Positions 8,186-16,725 are shown, numbered from the stretch's first letter. The stretch: DNA of 64,000 nt from [Actinomadura] parvosata subsp. kistnae (GCF_900323885.1 NZ_OOHJ01000022.1:1426001-1490000); one strand, 5' to 3'. Notes: generated by a model from the sequence alone, not told the origin. A program made the numbers and translations.

Positions 8186-9064
8186 TCACCCGACCGGAGG
8201 CACCCTGTCCCCATAGACCGGGTTCTTCGGCAGGCGCTCCTTGGTGACCAGCAGCCGGACCGTGCCGGCCGCCACCGACTCGGCCTCCCAGACGAACCAG
8301 TCGTCCCCGACCCCGGCCGAGCTCTGGCCGGGGCGGATGGAGTAGCCCTCGTAGTTCTCCCCGGGCCTGATGATCTGCAGGACGGTCCGCAGGCCGCGCC
8401 GGCGGGCCTCCGACGTCAGCTCCCCCACGGTGCGCCCGCTCACCTTGACGCCCTCCAGCGGCTCGCCCTTGGCGTTGGCGCGGCCGGGCTGGTCGTACGC
8501 CTCCCCCGGCCTGGCCAGCCGCCCGAACTTGACCCACGCCTCACCGGCGGCCCCGACGGGCACCCTGATCACCAGGTCGCAGCCGGGCCGCCCCGGCTCG
8601 CAGCCGTCGGGCTCCGTAACGGTCGAGACCCGCATGCCCCGCCCCGACCCGCCGAGCTGGAGCAGTTGCCCGGCCCGGCTCGGCGACGCGGGCACGATCT
8701 GCACCCGCACGTTCAGCCCCACCGCCGCGAAACCGCGGGTGTACTTCTCGTGCTCGGCGTAGGGGTCCTTGATGCGGGCGACCCATTCGCCGCCTTCCTG
8801 CGTGATGTCCAGCTCGGCACTGGCATAGGACACCGTGGCACCTCCCGTTACGTTGACGACGGTCACTCCGGCGGCCAGCACGGTGGCGGCGGCCACGCTC
8901 ACCAGAAGCCGCCGCGCCCGGCGGCGACGCGGCCCGGGGACGGCCGGCCAGGTTTCCGGGTCCTCGGCGGTGATCGACGCGAACAGTGCCCGCGCCCCCG
9001 CCCCGGACACCCGCCCCGACAGATCCTCGTCCCGGACCCGGGCGAGGTTGCTCAGCTCGTTCAT
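8186..9064 (-). CDS. Membrane-anchored partner of ECF sigma factor, function unknown
   Basis: A 292-residue protein. Residues 1-50 are cytoplasmic and basic at the end (RRRRARR), one membrane segment follows at about 53-72 (LLVSVAAATVLAAGVTVV), and the remaining 220 residues lie outside. No zinc-binding anti-sigma HxxxCxxC motif is visible. Start ATG 9064 overlaps the stop of the sigma factor by four bases, as is usual for sigma/anti-sigma pairs, so a role as its membrane sensor or anti-sigma factor is likely by position. The extracellular part has no domain I can name. Confidence 0.7.
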   Translation of the reverse strand: MNELSNLARVRDEDLSGRVSGAGARALFASITAEDPETWPAVPGPRRRRARRLLVSVAAATVLAAGVTVVNVTGGATVSYASAELDITQEGGEWVARIKDPYAEHEKYTRGFAAVGLNVRVQIVPASPSRAGQLLQLGGSGRGMRVSTVTEPDGCEPGRPGCDLVIRVPVGAAGEAWVKFGRLARPGEAYDQPGRANAKGEPLEGVKVSGRTVGELTSEARRRGLRTVLQIIRPGENYEGYSIRPGQSSAGVGDDWFVWEAESVAAGTVRLLVTKERLPKNPVYGDRVPPVG

Positions 9065-9594
9065 ATGAACTCCACAGCGAAGCCGTCGGCCGTGATCCCG
9101 GCGCTGGACAGAGCCTTGGACAGGCGCTTGCGGGCCCGATGGAGGCGGATGCGCGCGGCGTTGCGCGAGCAGCCCAGGACCCGGGCGATCTCCCCATGGT
9201 CCAGCCCCTCCCACACCACCAGCGAGATCAGCTCCCGGTCCCCGTCGGGCAGCTCGCGGAACGCCCGCGCGATCGCGCCCAGTTCCACGCTGTCCTCGGG
9301 TGAGCGGGCGTACAGGTCGGCGAGGTCGGCGTCGAGCTCCACGCTCCGGTGCCGGTGCCTGGCCAGGCCGCGCCGGTGGTTGGCCAGCACGTTGCGCGCG
9401 ACGCCGTACAACCAGAGCCTGGCCTCGCCGCCCGCCGGCAGCGCGTCGAAGCGGCGCCAGGCGATGGCGAACGTCTCGGCGACCACGTCCGCCGCGTCCT
9501 CAGGGGAGTCGCAGCGGCGGACGGCGTAGCCGAGTATCTGCTCGTACGTCTGTCTGTAGAGGGCCTCGAACCGGTGCTTCCGGTCGTCATCCAC
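9061..9594 (-). CDS. ECF-type RNA polymerase sigma factor
   Basis: A 177-residue sigma-70-family factor. Region 2 is at about residues 9-75 (EALYRQTYEQILGYAVRR, SPEDAADVVAETFAIAWRRF), and region 4 helix-turn-helix at about 112-160 (LISLVVWEGLDHGEIARVLG). The start is taken as GTG 9594, preceded by GGGGA; the frame is open to ATG 9648 but the extra residues are not sigma-like. It is followed, with an ATGA overlap, by a single-pass membrane protein that probably controls it. The target regulon is unknown. Confidence 0.9.
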   Translation of the reverse strand: MDDDRKHRFEALYRQTYEQILGYAVRRCDSPEDAADVVAETFAIAWRRFDALPAGGEARLWLYGVARNVLANHRRGLARHRHRSVELDADLADLYARSPEDSVELGAIARAFRELPDGDRELISLVVWEGLDHGEIARVLGCSRNAARIRLHRARKRLSKALSSAGITADGFAVEFI

Positions 9595-9718
9595 GGGCGG
9601 TCCCCATGGTCGGCCTCCTCGGTCTCGGGGTCGGAACACCCCGTACATGTCGCGGCGGCCCCCCGCATTTCACGCTTTTTCGCCGTACGGGCGGGATTTC
9701 ACCATGCGAAGGCGGCCA

Positions 9719-10789
9719 TCATCGTACGAGCAGGGCCGCGCTCCCGTAGCTGCCGCCGAACCCCGTCACCAGCGCCACCTCGCCACCCGACCGCAGCTCG
9801 CGCACGGCCTGCGCCACGTTGTTCAGCCCGTGCACGTACCCCTCGGACAGCAGCCCGCCGTGCGGGTTCACCCACGCGTGGCGGCGCTCCAGCAGGTACG
9901 CCCCCAGCTCCCCGCGCGCCACCAGCCCGAAGTCCTCCAGCTGCCTGGGCACCAGCCACGAGTAGGCGTCGTAGGGCAGCGCCACGTCCACGTCGGAGGG
10001 CCGCATCCCGGACGCCTCCCACAGCATGGGCGCCACGTACGCCGAGAAGACCGCCGTCACGTCGGGCGCCCGGTCCATGGACGAGCAGCCGGGCCCGCCG
10101 CCGCGCACCACGGCCCGCACGCGCGGCCCGTCCAGCACGCCGCTGACCAGCAGCGCGCACGCCCCGTCGGTCTCCTGGCAGCAGTCGACCGTGCGCAGCG
10201 GGGTGCAGACGTACGGCCTGGACAGGTAGTCGGCGAGTTCGAGCGGCTCGCGGCGCAGGGCGCGCGGGTTGGTCTTGGCGTTCTGCCTGGACTGGGCGAC
10301 GACAGCGTACAGGTGCTCGTCCGTGAGCCCGGTGTCGTGCAGGTAGCGGATGGCGGCCAGGGCGAACAGCGGGATCGGACCGGCCAGCCCGTACGTGAAG
10401 CGTTCCTGCGGGCCGGTGGAGACCGTGTTCATGCGCCTGCCCGAGCGGCCGTTGAGCGCCCGGTAGACGAGGACGTTGCGGGCCAGGCCGCAGTGGATGA
10501 GCATGGCCGCGTCCCCCAGGATGGAGGCCGCCTGGGTGCCGCCGCCCGCGATGTCGTTGTGCCAGCCCAGCCGCTCGATGCCGAGCGCCCGGGCGACCTG
10601 GACGACGGGCGCGGAGTCGTTCAGGTGGTAGCTGAGCACGGCGTCCACCTCGCGCGGCGCGATCCCCGCATCCGCACACGCCGCCCGGCCCGCCTCGGTG
10701 GCCAGCTCCAGCTCACTCAGGCCGGACTCCCTGCTCAGGGTCGTCATCCCGATCCCGGCCACGGCCGCCCGCCCCGCGAAGGGCTGCAT
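9719..10789 (-). CDS. Thiolase-like protein (SCP-x/Ltp type), lacking the nucleophilic cysteine
   Basis: A 356-residue thiolase-fold protein, start ATG 10789 with a strong GGGAGGAGGG ribosome site. The C-terminal NPHGG motif (WVNPHGGLLSEGYVHGLN) is kept, but the N-terminal position that bears the acyl-accepting Cys in thiolases reads AGGGTQAAS. Such Cys-less members (DitF/Ltp2-like) act as retro-aldolases in sterol side-chain breakdown and need a DUF35/OB-fold partner; a DUF35 protein is encoded at 41786. Operator motif A lies 67 bases upstream, linking this gene to the CoA-catabolic regulon. The exact reaction is inferred. Confidence 0.8.
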   Translation of the reverse strand: MQPFAGRAAVAGIGMTTLSRESGLSELELATEAGRAACADAGIAPREVDAVLSYHLNDSAPVVQVARALGIERLGWHNDIAGGGTQAASILGDAAMLIHCGLARNVLVYRALNGRSGRRMNTVSTGPQERFTYGLAGPIPLFALAAIRYLHDTGLTDEHLYAVVAQSRQNAKTNPRALRREPLELADYLSRPYVCTPLRTVDCCQETDGACALLVSGVLDGPRVRAVVRGGGPGCSSMDRAPDVTAVFSAYVAPMLWEASGMRPSDVDVALPYDAYSWLVPRQLEDFGLVARGELGAYLLERRHAWVNPHGGLLSEGYVHGLNNVAQAVRELRSGGEVALVTGFGGSYGSAALLVR

Positions 10790-10855
10790 CGGCCCTCCTC
10801 CCGCCGTCGCCCCACCCCCGGTCGCCGCCACGCTAACCCGCCCCGGACGCGCGAG

Positions 10856-10871
10856 GCAAGCGCTTGCTCGG
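10856..10871 (-). promoter_or_regulatory. Regulon motif site A, upstream of thiolase-like gene
   Basis: On the coding strand it reads CCGAGCAAGCGCTTGC, including the perfect palindrome GCAAGCGCTTGC. It matches the shared consensus CCRAGYRWGCGCT, in the same orientation relative to the downstream gene as the six other sites in the window. Probably bound by a TetR-type regulator. Confidence 0.6.
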
Positions 10872-10899
10872 CTCACTACGACCATGCGCTCTCACGGCA

Positions 10900-11446
10900 T
10901 CACCACCTCAGCCGACCCCACCGCCCCGCCCGGCATCCGCGCGCCACCTGGACGACAGGGCACGCGACGCGGCAGGGCACGCAGGACGGCGCTGCACACG
11001 GACGGCAGAACGCGGCGCGGAACAGCGAGGCGGGCGAGGCGGCAGGCGACGCCGAGGGCGGGCCCAGCCGGGGGTGGCGGGACCGCAGCCGGGCGGCGAG
11101 GCGGCGGGTGACCGCGAGCGTGCGGGGCGGCCGGGCGCGAGGTAGCGGAGCGGCGGCCAGAGCGTGCGGCGGGCGGCAGGCGCAAGGGACCGCGGGGCGG
11201 CGGGGTGCCGCAGCGCCGAGGGTGGCGACCGCAGCCGGGCGGCGAGGCGGAGGGTGAGCGTGGGCGTGTGGGGTGGCCGGGCGTGAGGTAGTGGAGCGGC
11301 GGCCAGAGCGTGCGACGGGCGACAGGGCGCAAGGGACCGCAGGGCGGCGGGGTGCTGCGGCGCCTGAGGCCCGAGCGCATGGGGCGAGTGGAGCGGCGGG
11401 GTGCCGAGGCACCTGAGGTGCGGGTGCGTGGGGCAGGTGGAGCTGG
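10900..11446. repeat. G-rich degenerate direct repeats, non-coding
   Basis: A 550-bp gap between two leftward genes. A unit of 146 bp starting GACCGCAGCCGGGCGGCGAG at 11081 recurs at 11227, and a 48-bp part (GCGGCGGGGTGC then CCTGAGG) recurs from about 11342 at about 11390. The plus strand is G-rich and could form G-quadruplexes. All reading frames give only Arg/Ala/Gly/Pro-rich text, so no gene is called. Confidence 0.75.
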
Positions 11447-11905
11447 TCAGGGGTCCAGGGGGGCCAGGCGGCGGGCCAGGGTGTCGAGTTGGGTGACGAT
11501 GTCCTTGACCTCGTCGGCCTCCATGCCCATGGCGCGTGCCAGCACCCCGTCCACGGTCGTCTCCCCCGCCAGTCGCTGCCCGCGTTCCGCCACCCCGGGC
11601 GCGGGGGCGACCAGGGTGCGGCGGCGGTCGGCGGGGTCGGGTTCGGTGGCCATGATGCCGGCGTCGCGGAGCTTGGCGACGGTGGCCGAGACAAGGCTCT
11701 GGGGCAGGCCGGTCCGTTCGGTGATCTCTTTGATCGAGCTGCCGGGGTGGCTGAAGACGTCCACGACCACCGTGCGGGCGCCCCTTGAGAGCTGCCGGAA
11801 GTGGGAGGGCGGCAGGGCGTCCTCGCCGAGGCGGATCAGGCGGTGGCCCAGGAGCAGAAGTTCGAGGCCGTTCACGCTCCCCATTGCACCACATTTGTGA
11901 TACAT
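11447..11905 (-). CDS. MarR-family transcriptional regulator
   Basis: A 152-residue winged-helix protein, with recognition helix IKEITERTGLPQSLVSATVAKL and wing DPADRRRTLVAPAP. Start ATG 11905 is the longest; ATG 11884 would also keep the whole domain and leave a more usual intergenic gap. It is divergent from an alpha/beta hydrolase whose start is only 8 to 29 bases away, so the regulator almost surely controls both genes through the GATRCATC sites between them. The inducer is unknown. Confidence 0.88.
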   Translation of the reverse strand: MYHKCGAMGSVNGLELLLLGHRLIRLGEDALPPSHFRQLSRGARTVVVDVFSHPGSSIKEITERTGLPQSLVSATVAKLRDAGIMATEPDPADRRRTLVAPAPGVAERGQRLAGETTVDGVLARAMGMEADEVKDIVTQLDTLARRLAPLDP

Positions 11906-11923
11906 CTAAAACATGATGCATCA
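11899..11923. promoter_or_regulatory. Probable MarR operator: two GATRCATC sites
   Basis: GATACATC at 11899-11906 and GATGCATC at 11915-11922 lie 16 bp apart on one face of the helix. The second sits inside the perfect palindrome TGATGCATCA (11914-11923). The pair covers both divergent start codons, as expected for an autorepressing MarR protein. Confidence 0.55.
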
Positions 11924-12761
11924 GAAAGCAGATGTAATTCAAGTCCCTGGCGCTACGTTGCGGTACAACATCCGGGGCGCGGGGCCGCTGCTCCTGCTGG
12001 TCGCCGGGGGTGACGGGGATGCGGAGGCGAGCGCCGCGCTCGCCGACCGGCTCGCCGGGCGTTACACCGTCCTGACGTACGACCGCCGCGGCCTGTCCGG
12101 CAGCGTGATCGACGCTTCGGCGGGGCCGCCGACGATCGGGACGCACGCCGACGACGTGCACCGGCTGCTGGCCGCGGTCACCGACGAGCCCGCGCTGGTC
12201 TTCGCCAGCAGCATCGGCGCGATGATCGGTCTGGAGCTCGTCGCCCGGCATCCCGAGCAGGTCCGCCGGCTGGTCGCGCACGAGCCGCCCGCCACCCAGT
12301 TCCTGCCCGAGGCCGAGCGCGAGGCGGCGCGGCGCGACCAGCGGGAGGTGGAGGAGGCGTTCCGGGTGGAGGGGGCGTTCGCGGCGCTGCGCAGGTTCCT
12401 GGTGGTGGCGGGGATCGATCCGGCCGATCGCGAGGAGGAGGTCGTCCTGACCCCGCCGGGCCCCGATCGGCTGGCGAACCTGACGTTCTTCCTCACGCAC
12501 GACGCCCCGGCCGTCCGCCGCCACCGCCTCGACGAGGCCGCTCTCAAGGCCGCCGCGCCGCGGATCGTGCCGGCCGTGGGCGCGAGCTCCGGGCCGATCA
12601 TGCCGTACCGGTGCGCGCTCCGGCTGGCCGCCCGGCTCGGCCTTTCGCCGGTGGAGTTTCCGGGCGGCCATAATGCCGCTCTTTTCCGCCCGAAGGCCTT
12701 TTCCGGACGGCTGCGCGAAATCCTCGACGACCCGTCTGACCAGCACGAAAAGGCTATATAG
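11913..12761 (+). CDS. Alpha/beta hydrolase
   Basis: A 282-residue alpha/beta-hydrolase-fold protein. The oxyanion strand region is LLLLVAGGDG; the nucleophile elbow reads FASSIGAMIG, where Ser is kept but the first Gly of GxSxG is Ala. A C-terminal GGHNAALF supplies the catalytic His. The start at ATG 11913 has no ribosome site and lies in the operator, so a leaderless message is probable. The divergent MarR gene is the likely regulator; such pairs often detoxify an aromatic ester or lactone. Substrate unknown. Confidence 0.83.
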   Translation: MMHQKADVIQVPGATLRYNIRGAGPLLLLVAGGDGDAEASAALADRLAGRYTVLTYDRRGLSGSVIDASAGPPTIGTHADDVHRLLAAVTDEPALVFASSIGAMIGLELVARHPEQVRRLVAHEPPATQFLPEAEREAARRDQREVEEAFRVEGAFAALRRFLVVAGIDPADREEEVVLTPPGPDRLANLTFFLTHDAPAVRRHRLDEAALKAAAPRIVPAVGASSGPIMPYRCALRLAARLGLSPVEFPGGHNAALFRPKAFSGRLREILDDPSDQHEKAI

Positions 12762-12872
12762 CGGGAATTGCCACTACAGCTGGGTGACTGAACACCTTCA
12801 CGGAAGCTGCCCCCTCTTGTAATACGGAGGTGCGATCTACCGATTGCCCATCATCATCATCCGAGGTGAGCG

Positions 12873-13721
12873 ATGGATCTACGCTATGTCCGATACGCGA
12901 TGGCAATCGCGCGAGCCGGCAGCCTGCGCCGGGCCGCCGCCGCGTTGCACATCGCGCAGCCCACGCTGTCGGAGCAGCTCAGGGCGCTGGAGAAGGAGAT
13001 CGGCGTCGAGCTGTTCAGCCGCTCGTCGAGCGGGGTGACGCTCACCGAGGCCGGCGAGGCGTTCCTGGCCCAGGCGACGGTCGCCGTCGACGCGTTCGAG
13101 CGCGCCGTGGCCGCCGCCAGGTGCACGGGCGGGACCGCCCGCCTGGGCGTGGCCGACGGCCTGGCGGACGTGGCCGCGCGGCTGCTGTCCCAGCTGCACA
13201 CCGGCCGCCTGCGCATGGCTCCCATGGGGACGGCGGAGCAGGTCGTCTCGATCGCGGACGGCGCCCTGCAGGCGGGGCTCGGCTACGCGCCGGGCTCGCT
13301 GCCCCGGGGGGTGGGCCGCATGCTCATCCACCGCTTCCCGGTGCGCGCGTTGCTGCACCGGGAGCACCACCTGGCGCAGCACGAGGCGCTGTCGCTGTCG
13401 GACCTGGCGGGCGAGCCGCTGATCATGCCGGAGTCCGACGCCGTGGCGGGGGCGCGCCGCTTCCTGGAGGCGTTCGTCCGGCAACGCCTGCACCCCCGCC
13501 TGGGCCCGTCGGCGGCCAGCCACGACCTGGTCGTGAGCATGGTCAAGGAGGGCGCCGGATACGCTCTGTGCGTGCGCGAGGGCACGACGGTGCCGGGCAC
13601 GCTGGCGTTCGTCCCGATCAAGGAGGACGTGCCGCCGCTCGACGTGGTCTTCCTGTGGAACCGGCAGGCGGACGTGCAGGAGCTCGTGAGCGCGGCCCGA
13701 CACCTCGCCCGCTCTGGATAG
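12873..13721 (+). CDS. LysR-family transcriptional regulator
   Basis: A 282-residue regulator with the LysR winged helix at residues 1-60 (LRRAAAALHIAQPTLSEQLR) and a substrate-binding domain after residue 88. Start ATG 12873 has GAGGTGAG just upstream. No divergent partner exists: the hydrolase ahead points the same way and the MerR gene follows after 15 bases, possibly co-transcribed. The 111-base gap upstream shows no gene; TAATAC near 12820 could be a -10 box. Target and ligand cannot be told. Confidence 0.9.
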   Translation: MDLRYVRYAMAIARAGSLRRAAAALHIAQPTLSEQLRALEKEIGVELFSRSSSGVTLTEAGEAFLAQATVAVDAFERAVAAARCTGGTARLGVADGLADVAARLLSQLHTGRLRMAPMGTAEQVVSIADGALQAGLGYAPGSLPRGVGRMLIHRFPVRALLHREHHLAQHEALSLSDLAGEPLIMPESDAVAGARRFLEAFVRQRLHPRLGPSAASHDLVVSMVKEGAGYALCVREGTTVPGTLAFVPIKEDVPPLDVVFLWNRQADVQELVSAARHLARSG

Positions 13722-13736
13722 CACTATTATCTAACG

Positions 13737-14381
13737 ATGCGGATCTCCGAACTCAGCGCCAAGTCCGGGGTGGCCATCCCCACGATCAAGTACTACCTGC
13801 GTGAAGGCATGCTGCACCAGGGCGAGCAGACGGCCGCGACCAGGGCCGAGTACGACGAGACGCACCTGCGCCGGCTCCGCCTGATCCGGGCCCTGCTCGA
13901 CGTGGGCCGCCTCTCGGTGGCCTCGATCAAGAAGATCGTGGCCGCCGTCGAGGACGAGTCGATGCCCGTCCACCAGATGCTGGGCACCGCCCACTGGGCG
14001 CTCAGCCCGGCCGTCGAGCCCGAGCCGGGCGAGGAGTGGCAGGCCGCCCGCGCCGAGGTGGACGCGTTCGTCAAGGACCTGGGTTGGGACGTCCACCCCG
14101 ACGCGCCGACCCGTGACGAACTGGCGCAGACGCTGATCAGGATGCGCCAGCTCGGCGTGCCGGTGGACCTGGCGCCGTACGTGGAGGTGGTGCGGAAGCT
14201 GGTGTCGGAGGTGGAGATGAGGGCCATCCCGTTCGACGGGCCGCGCGACGCCGCCGTGGAGGCGCTGGTGCTCGGCACGGTCCTGTACGGCAGGGCGCTC
14301 GACACGCTGCGCCGCATGGCCCAGGAGTCGGAGTCGGCCCGGCGCATGAGCTCCCCGCCCGGCCAGGCGGAAGGCGCCTAG
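13737..14381 (+). CDS. MerR-family transcriptional regulator
   Basis: A 214-residue protein with an N-terminal MerR winged helix (RISELSAKSGVAIPTIKYYL) and the usual helix of about residues 60-85. The remaining 125 residues are mostly helical with no cysteines for metals, so an organic ligand is more likely. It starts 15 bases after the LysR gene and may share its transcript. The end lies two bases from the end of the convergent gene. Confidence 0.88.
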   Translation: MRISELSAKSGVAIPTIKYYLREGMLHQGEQTAATRAEYDETHLRRLRLIRALLDVGRLSVASIKKIVAAVEDESMPVHQMLGTAHWALSPAVEPEPGEEWQAARAEVDAFVKDLGWDVHPDAPTRDELAQTLIRMRQLGVPVDLAPYVEVVRKLVSEVEMRAIPFDGPRDAAVEALVLGTVLYGRALDTLRRMAQESESARRMSSPPGQAEGA

Positions 14382-14383
14382 AG

Positions 14384-15271
14384 TCAGGCCAGGCCGTTCG
14401 CGCGCAGGATCCGTACCGCGCTGACCGTGGCGGCGCCGCGCCACTCCAGCGACCCCGCCGGCGAGATCCGCGCGTAGTCCACCGTCCACCCGCCGTCGTC
14501 CTGCTGCTCCCCCGCCAGCCGCACGAGGTCGGCCGCGATCACGGAGGGCTCGAACAGATCGCGCACCGGCCGTCCGGGGAACGGCGCGAAGTCGAGGGGC
14601 CGCAGCGTCTCGTTCTCGGTGCCGCCCTCGACGGGCACCCGGCCGTCGCCGGGAATGACGGCGCCGAGCCGCTTGAGCAGGTCGGCCGCGCGGGGGTGGG
14701 TGTCGTACAGGGCGTCGAGGAAGCGGACGGCGAACAGCAGCACGTACGCGTGCGGCGGCTCCTCCATCGCCTGGATGGCGTCGAGGCAGTAGCGGGTGGC
14801 CCGCTCCAGCCACGGGTGGGCGGCCACGGCGGGGTCGTGGGCGCCCACGCGGTGGGCGGCGGCCGCGGTGATGGCGGTGATCTGCAGGGACGAGGTGGCG
14901 TGGTCGCCGCCCGCCCACCAGGGGGCGGTGGCGGTGGGCACGGTCAGCGGCAGGGAGAACGGCAGGCCGCCGTCGGGCAGCGTCACCGTCTCCAGCCAGT
15001 CGCACAGCGCCGCGGCGTGCGGCGAGGTGACCGCGCCGGCCTCCTCGAACACCTCGAAGGCGTGCAGCGCGGCGCCCGGCTGGCTCTCGGGCGAGCGCAG
15101 GTCGGGCTCCAGCCCCCAGCCGTAGCCGCCGTCGGCGTTGCGGTAGCCCTCCAGGGCCGCCAGCGCGCCGGCGGCGTCGCCCGCGCCGGTGAGCAGGTCG
15201 TAGCGGCGGCGGTCGAGGAGCCGCCCGTGTCCGGCGAGGAAGCCGGGGATGAGGTCGAGGTTCACGTTCAT
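14384..15271 (-). CDS. Terpenoid-cyclase-fold (alpha-toroid) protein, unknown function
   Basis: A 295-residue protein with squalene-cyclase/prenyltransferase-like repeats: NADGGYGWGLEPDLR near the N-terminus and EQQDDGGWTVDY near the C-terminus, both QW-type turns. The acid DxDD motif of class II cyclases is not seen, so it is probably not a classical cyclase. Actinomycetes carry many such stand-alone toroid proteins of unknown role. Start ATG 15271; no good ribosome site. Neighbours give no clue. Confidence 0.7.
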   Translation of the reverse strand: MNVNLDLIPGFLAGHGRLLDRRRYDLLTGAGDAAGALAALEGYRNADGGYGWGLEPDLRSPESQPGAALHAFEVFEEAGAVTSPHAAALCDWLETVTLPDGGLPFSLPLTVPTATAPWWAGGDHATSSLQITAITAAAAHRVGAHDPAVAAHPWLERATRYCLDAIQAMEEPPHAYVLLFAVRFLDALYDTHPRAADLLKRLGAVIPGDGRVPVEGGTENETLRPLDFAPFPGRPVRDLFEPSVIAADLVRLAGEQQDDGGWTVDYARISPAGSLEWRGAATVSAVRILRANGLA

Positions 15272-15323
15272 GACGTCATCGTGCCCAGCCGGCCGCGAAC
15301 CGGTCTTGCACGTTCCGGACATG

Positions 15324-15725
15324 TCAGGGGCGCAGGGCCTCCATGAGGGGCAGCGGGTTGATGTAGTCGCGGTAGCTCACGACCTGCCCGTCACGGACGC
15401 GCAGGACGGCGACGGGGCGCTGCTCGAACGGCCGGCCGGTGGCCTTGACGGTGCCGCGGGCGACGTATTCGACGATGACGACCTCGGGGTCCAGGGTCTG
15501 GTGCAGCTCGACGTCGGCGTACTCGTGGAACTCGATGACCCCGCCGCTGCCGGCCAGGAACGCGGCGAAGGCCCGCTTGCCGCGCAGCTCGCCGGGCACG
15601 CCTTCGGGCCGGTACGGCCACTCGACCACGACGTCGGGCGCCATGAGCGCGAGGAAACGCTCGGTGTCTCCGGCCAGGCTCGCCGCCATGACCTCTTCCA
15701 CCACTTTCGTTGTACGCGTGTTCAT
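15324..15725 (-). CDS. SnoaL-like/NTF2-fold protein
   Basis: A 133-residue NTF2-like protein (ALMAPDVVVEWPYRPEG, VSYRDYINPLPLMEAL), related to SnoaL polyketide cyclases and ketosteroid isomerases, but family membership does not set the reaction. ATG 15725 is preferred to a TTG at 15740. Its first codons lie inside the long inverted repeat of the divergent TetR gene, so its expression is very likely repressed by that TetR protein. Confidence 0.82.
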   Translation of the reverse strand: MNTRTTKVVEEVMAASLAGDTERFLALMAPDVVVEWPYRPEGVPGELRGKRAFAAFLAGSGGVIEFHEYADVELHQTLDPEVVIVEYVARGTVKATGRPFEQRPVAVLRVRDGQVVSYRDYINPLPLMEALRP

Positions 15726-15746
15726 TGAATGAGCGTACAACGAAAG
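15704..15746. promoter_or_regulatory. TetR operator: perfect 14-bp inverted repeat
   Basis: CTTTCGTTGTACGC (15704-15717) and its exact complement GCGTACAACGAAAG (15733-15746) are separated by 15 bases. A third, diverged half-site, CCGTACAATGAGAAGG, lies at 15764-15779 next to the TetR start. The repeat covers the start codon of the SnoaL-like gene. A classical autoregulated divergent operator. Confidence 0.75.
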
Positions 15747-15778
15747 GGAGGATTGTTGAACACCCGTACAATGAGAAG

Positions 15779-16333
15779 GTGACAGAGCCGCCCCGCCGCA
15801 CCCGCGCCGAGCAGCGCCGCGACACCGAAGCCCGCATCCTGTCCGCCGCCCGCGAGACGTTCGCCGAGCTCGGCTACGAGCGCACGACGATCCGCGCGGT
15901 CGCCGCCGCCGCGGGGGTCAGGCCGGGGCTGGTGATGCACTACTTCGGCTCGAAGGAGGAGCTGTTCGCCAGCGCCGCCCACCTGCCCGCCGACGAGCTG
16001 CCGCCGGGCGATCCGGCGCAGGCGCTGCTGTCCGCGCTGCGCAGGCGGCTGGAGGGCGCGCCGGTGGCCTCGCTGGCGGTGCTGCGCTCGATGTTCACCC
16101 ACGACGAGGCGGCCGAGGGGTTCCGCGAGGCGGGCCGCGAGTGGCTGGGCTCGATCGAGCGGGCCATCCCCGCCGGGCAGCCGGAGCTGCGGGCCGCGCT
16201 GATCGCCGCGATCATGACGGGGGTCGTGGTCGACCGTTACCTGCTCAAGCACAGCGCGCTGGCCGACGCGCCCGCCGACGACGTCCTGGAGCTGCTGCGG
16301 CCCTGCATAGAGAGCCTGGCGGGAGCGCGATGA
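15779..16333 (+). CDS. TetR-family transcriptional regulator
   Basis: A 184-residue regulator with TetR helix-turn-helix at about residues 15-60 (TIRAVAAAAGVRPGLVMHYF) and a helical ligand domain. The start is set at GTG 15779; the frame is open upstream but only into the operator, and no other start codon has a suitable ribosome site. The stop overlaps the next gene (ATGA), so it is co-translated with the F420/FMN-type oxidoreductase. It faces the SnoaL-like gene across a perfect inverted repeat that it presumably binds. Confidence 0.88.
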   Translation: MTEPPRRTRAEQRRDTEARILSAARETFAELGYERTTIRAVAAAAGVRPGLVMHYFGSKEELFASAAHLPADELPPGDPAQALLSALRRRLEGAPVASLAVLRSMFTHDEAAEGFREAGREWLGSIERAIPAGQPELRAALIAAIMTGVVVDRYLLKHSALADAPADDVLELLRPCIESLAGAR

Positions 16334-16725
16334 CCAGGTTCGCCGCACAACCAGTGGCGCGGCTGGCCAGGGTCGCCGCCGACGGCACGCCGCGCGTCGT
16401 GCCCATCACGTTCGCCCTGCTGAACGGGAAGATCGTGACGGCGGTCGATCACAAGCCCAAGACGACCACCGCCCTCGCGCGCCTGCGCGACCTCAGGGCG
16501 AACCCGGCCGTCAGCGTGCTGGCCGACCACTACGACGACGACTGGACGCGCCTGTGGTGGGTGCGCGCCGACGGCCTGGCCACCGTCCTCGCTGATGGCG
16601 ACGAGCGGGAGCGGGCGCTCGACGCGCTCGTGGCCAAGTACGCGCAGTACCGCGAGCGCCGGCCGGCCGGGCCCGTCATCGTCGTCGAGGTGACCAGGTG
16701 GAGCGAATGGTCGGCTACTCCGTGA
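16330..16725 (+). CDS. PPOX-class F420-dependent oxidoreductase-like protein (Rv0121-like)
   Basis: A 131-residue split-barrel flavin/deazaflavin-binding protein. The N-terminal ARLARVAADGTPRVVPITFA and central VDHKPKTT resemble the TIGR03668 group, which uses coenzyme F420 or FMN. ATG 16330 overlaps the TetR stop by four bases, so the enzyme follows the regulator in one transcript. It is likely part of a small inducible redox detoxification unit with the SnoaL-like protein. The 3' end overlaps the convergent ThuA-like gene by 11 bp. Confidence 0.82.
   Translation: MTRFAAQPVARLARVAADGTPRVVPITFALLNGKIVTAVDHKPKTTTALARLRDLRANPAVSVLADHYDDDWTRLWWVRADGLATVLADGDERERALDALVAKYAQYRERRPAGPVIVVEVTRWSEWSATP

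Noticed and set aside
9595..9648. Longer N-terminus of the ECF sigma factor from ATG 9648
   Set aside because: The extra 18 residues are Arg/Gly/Pro-rich and not part of region 2; GTG 9594 has a better ribosome site.
10900..11694. Open frames extending from the MarR region into the repeats
   Set aside because: They are shadow frames; only the 11447-11905 frame has a protein domain.
15271..15278. TGACGTCA palindrome at the start of the toroid-fold gene
   Set aside because: An 8-bp palindrome over a start codon with no second copy nearby; expected by chance in a window this size.
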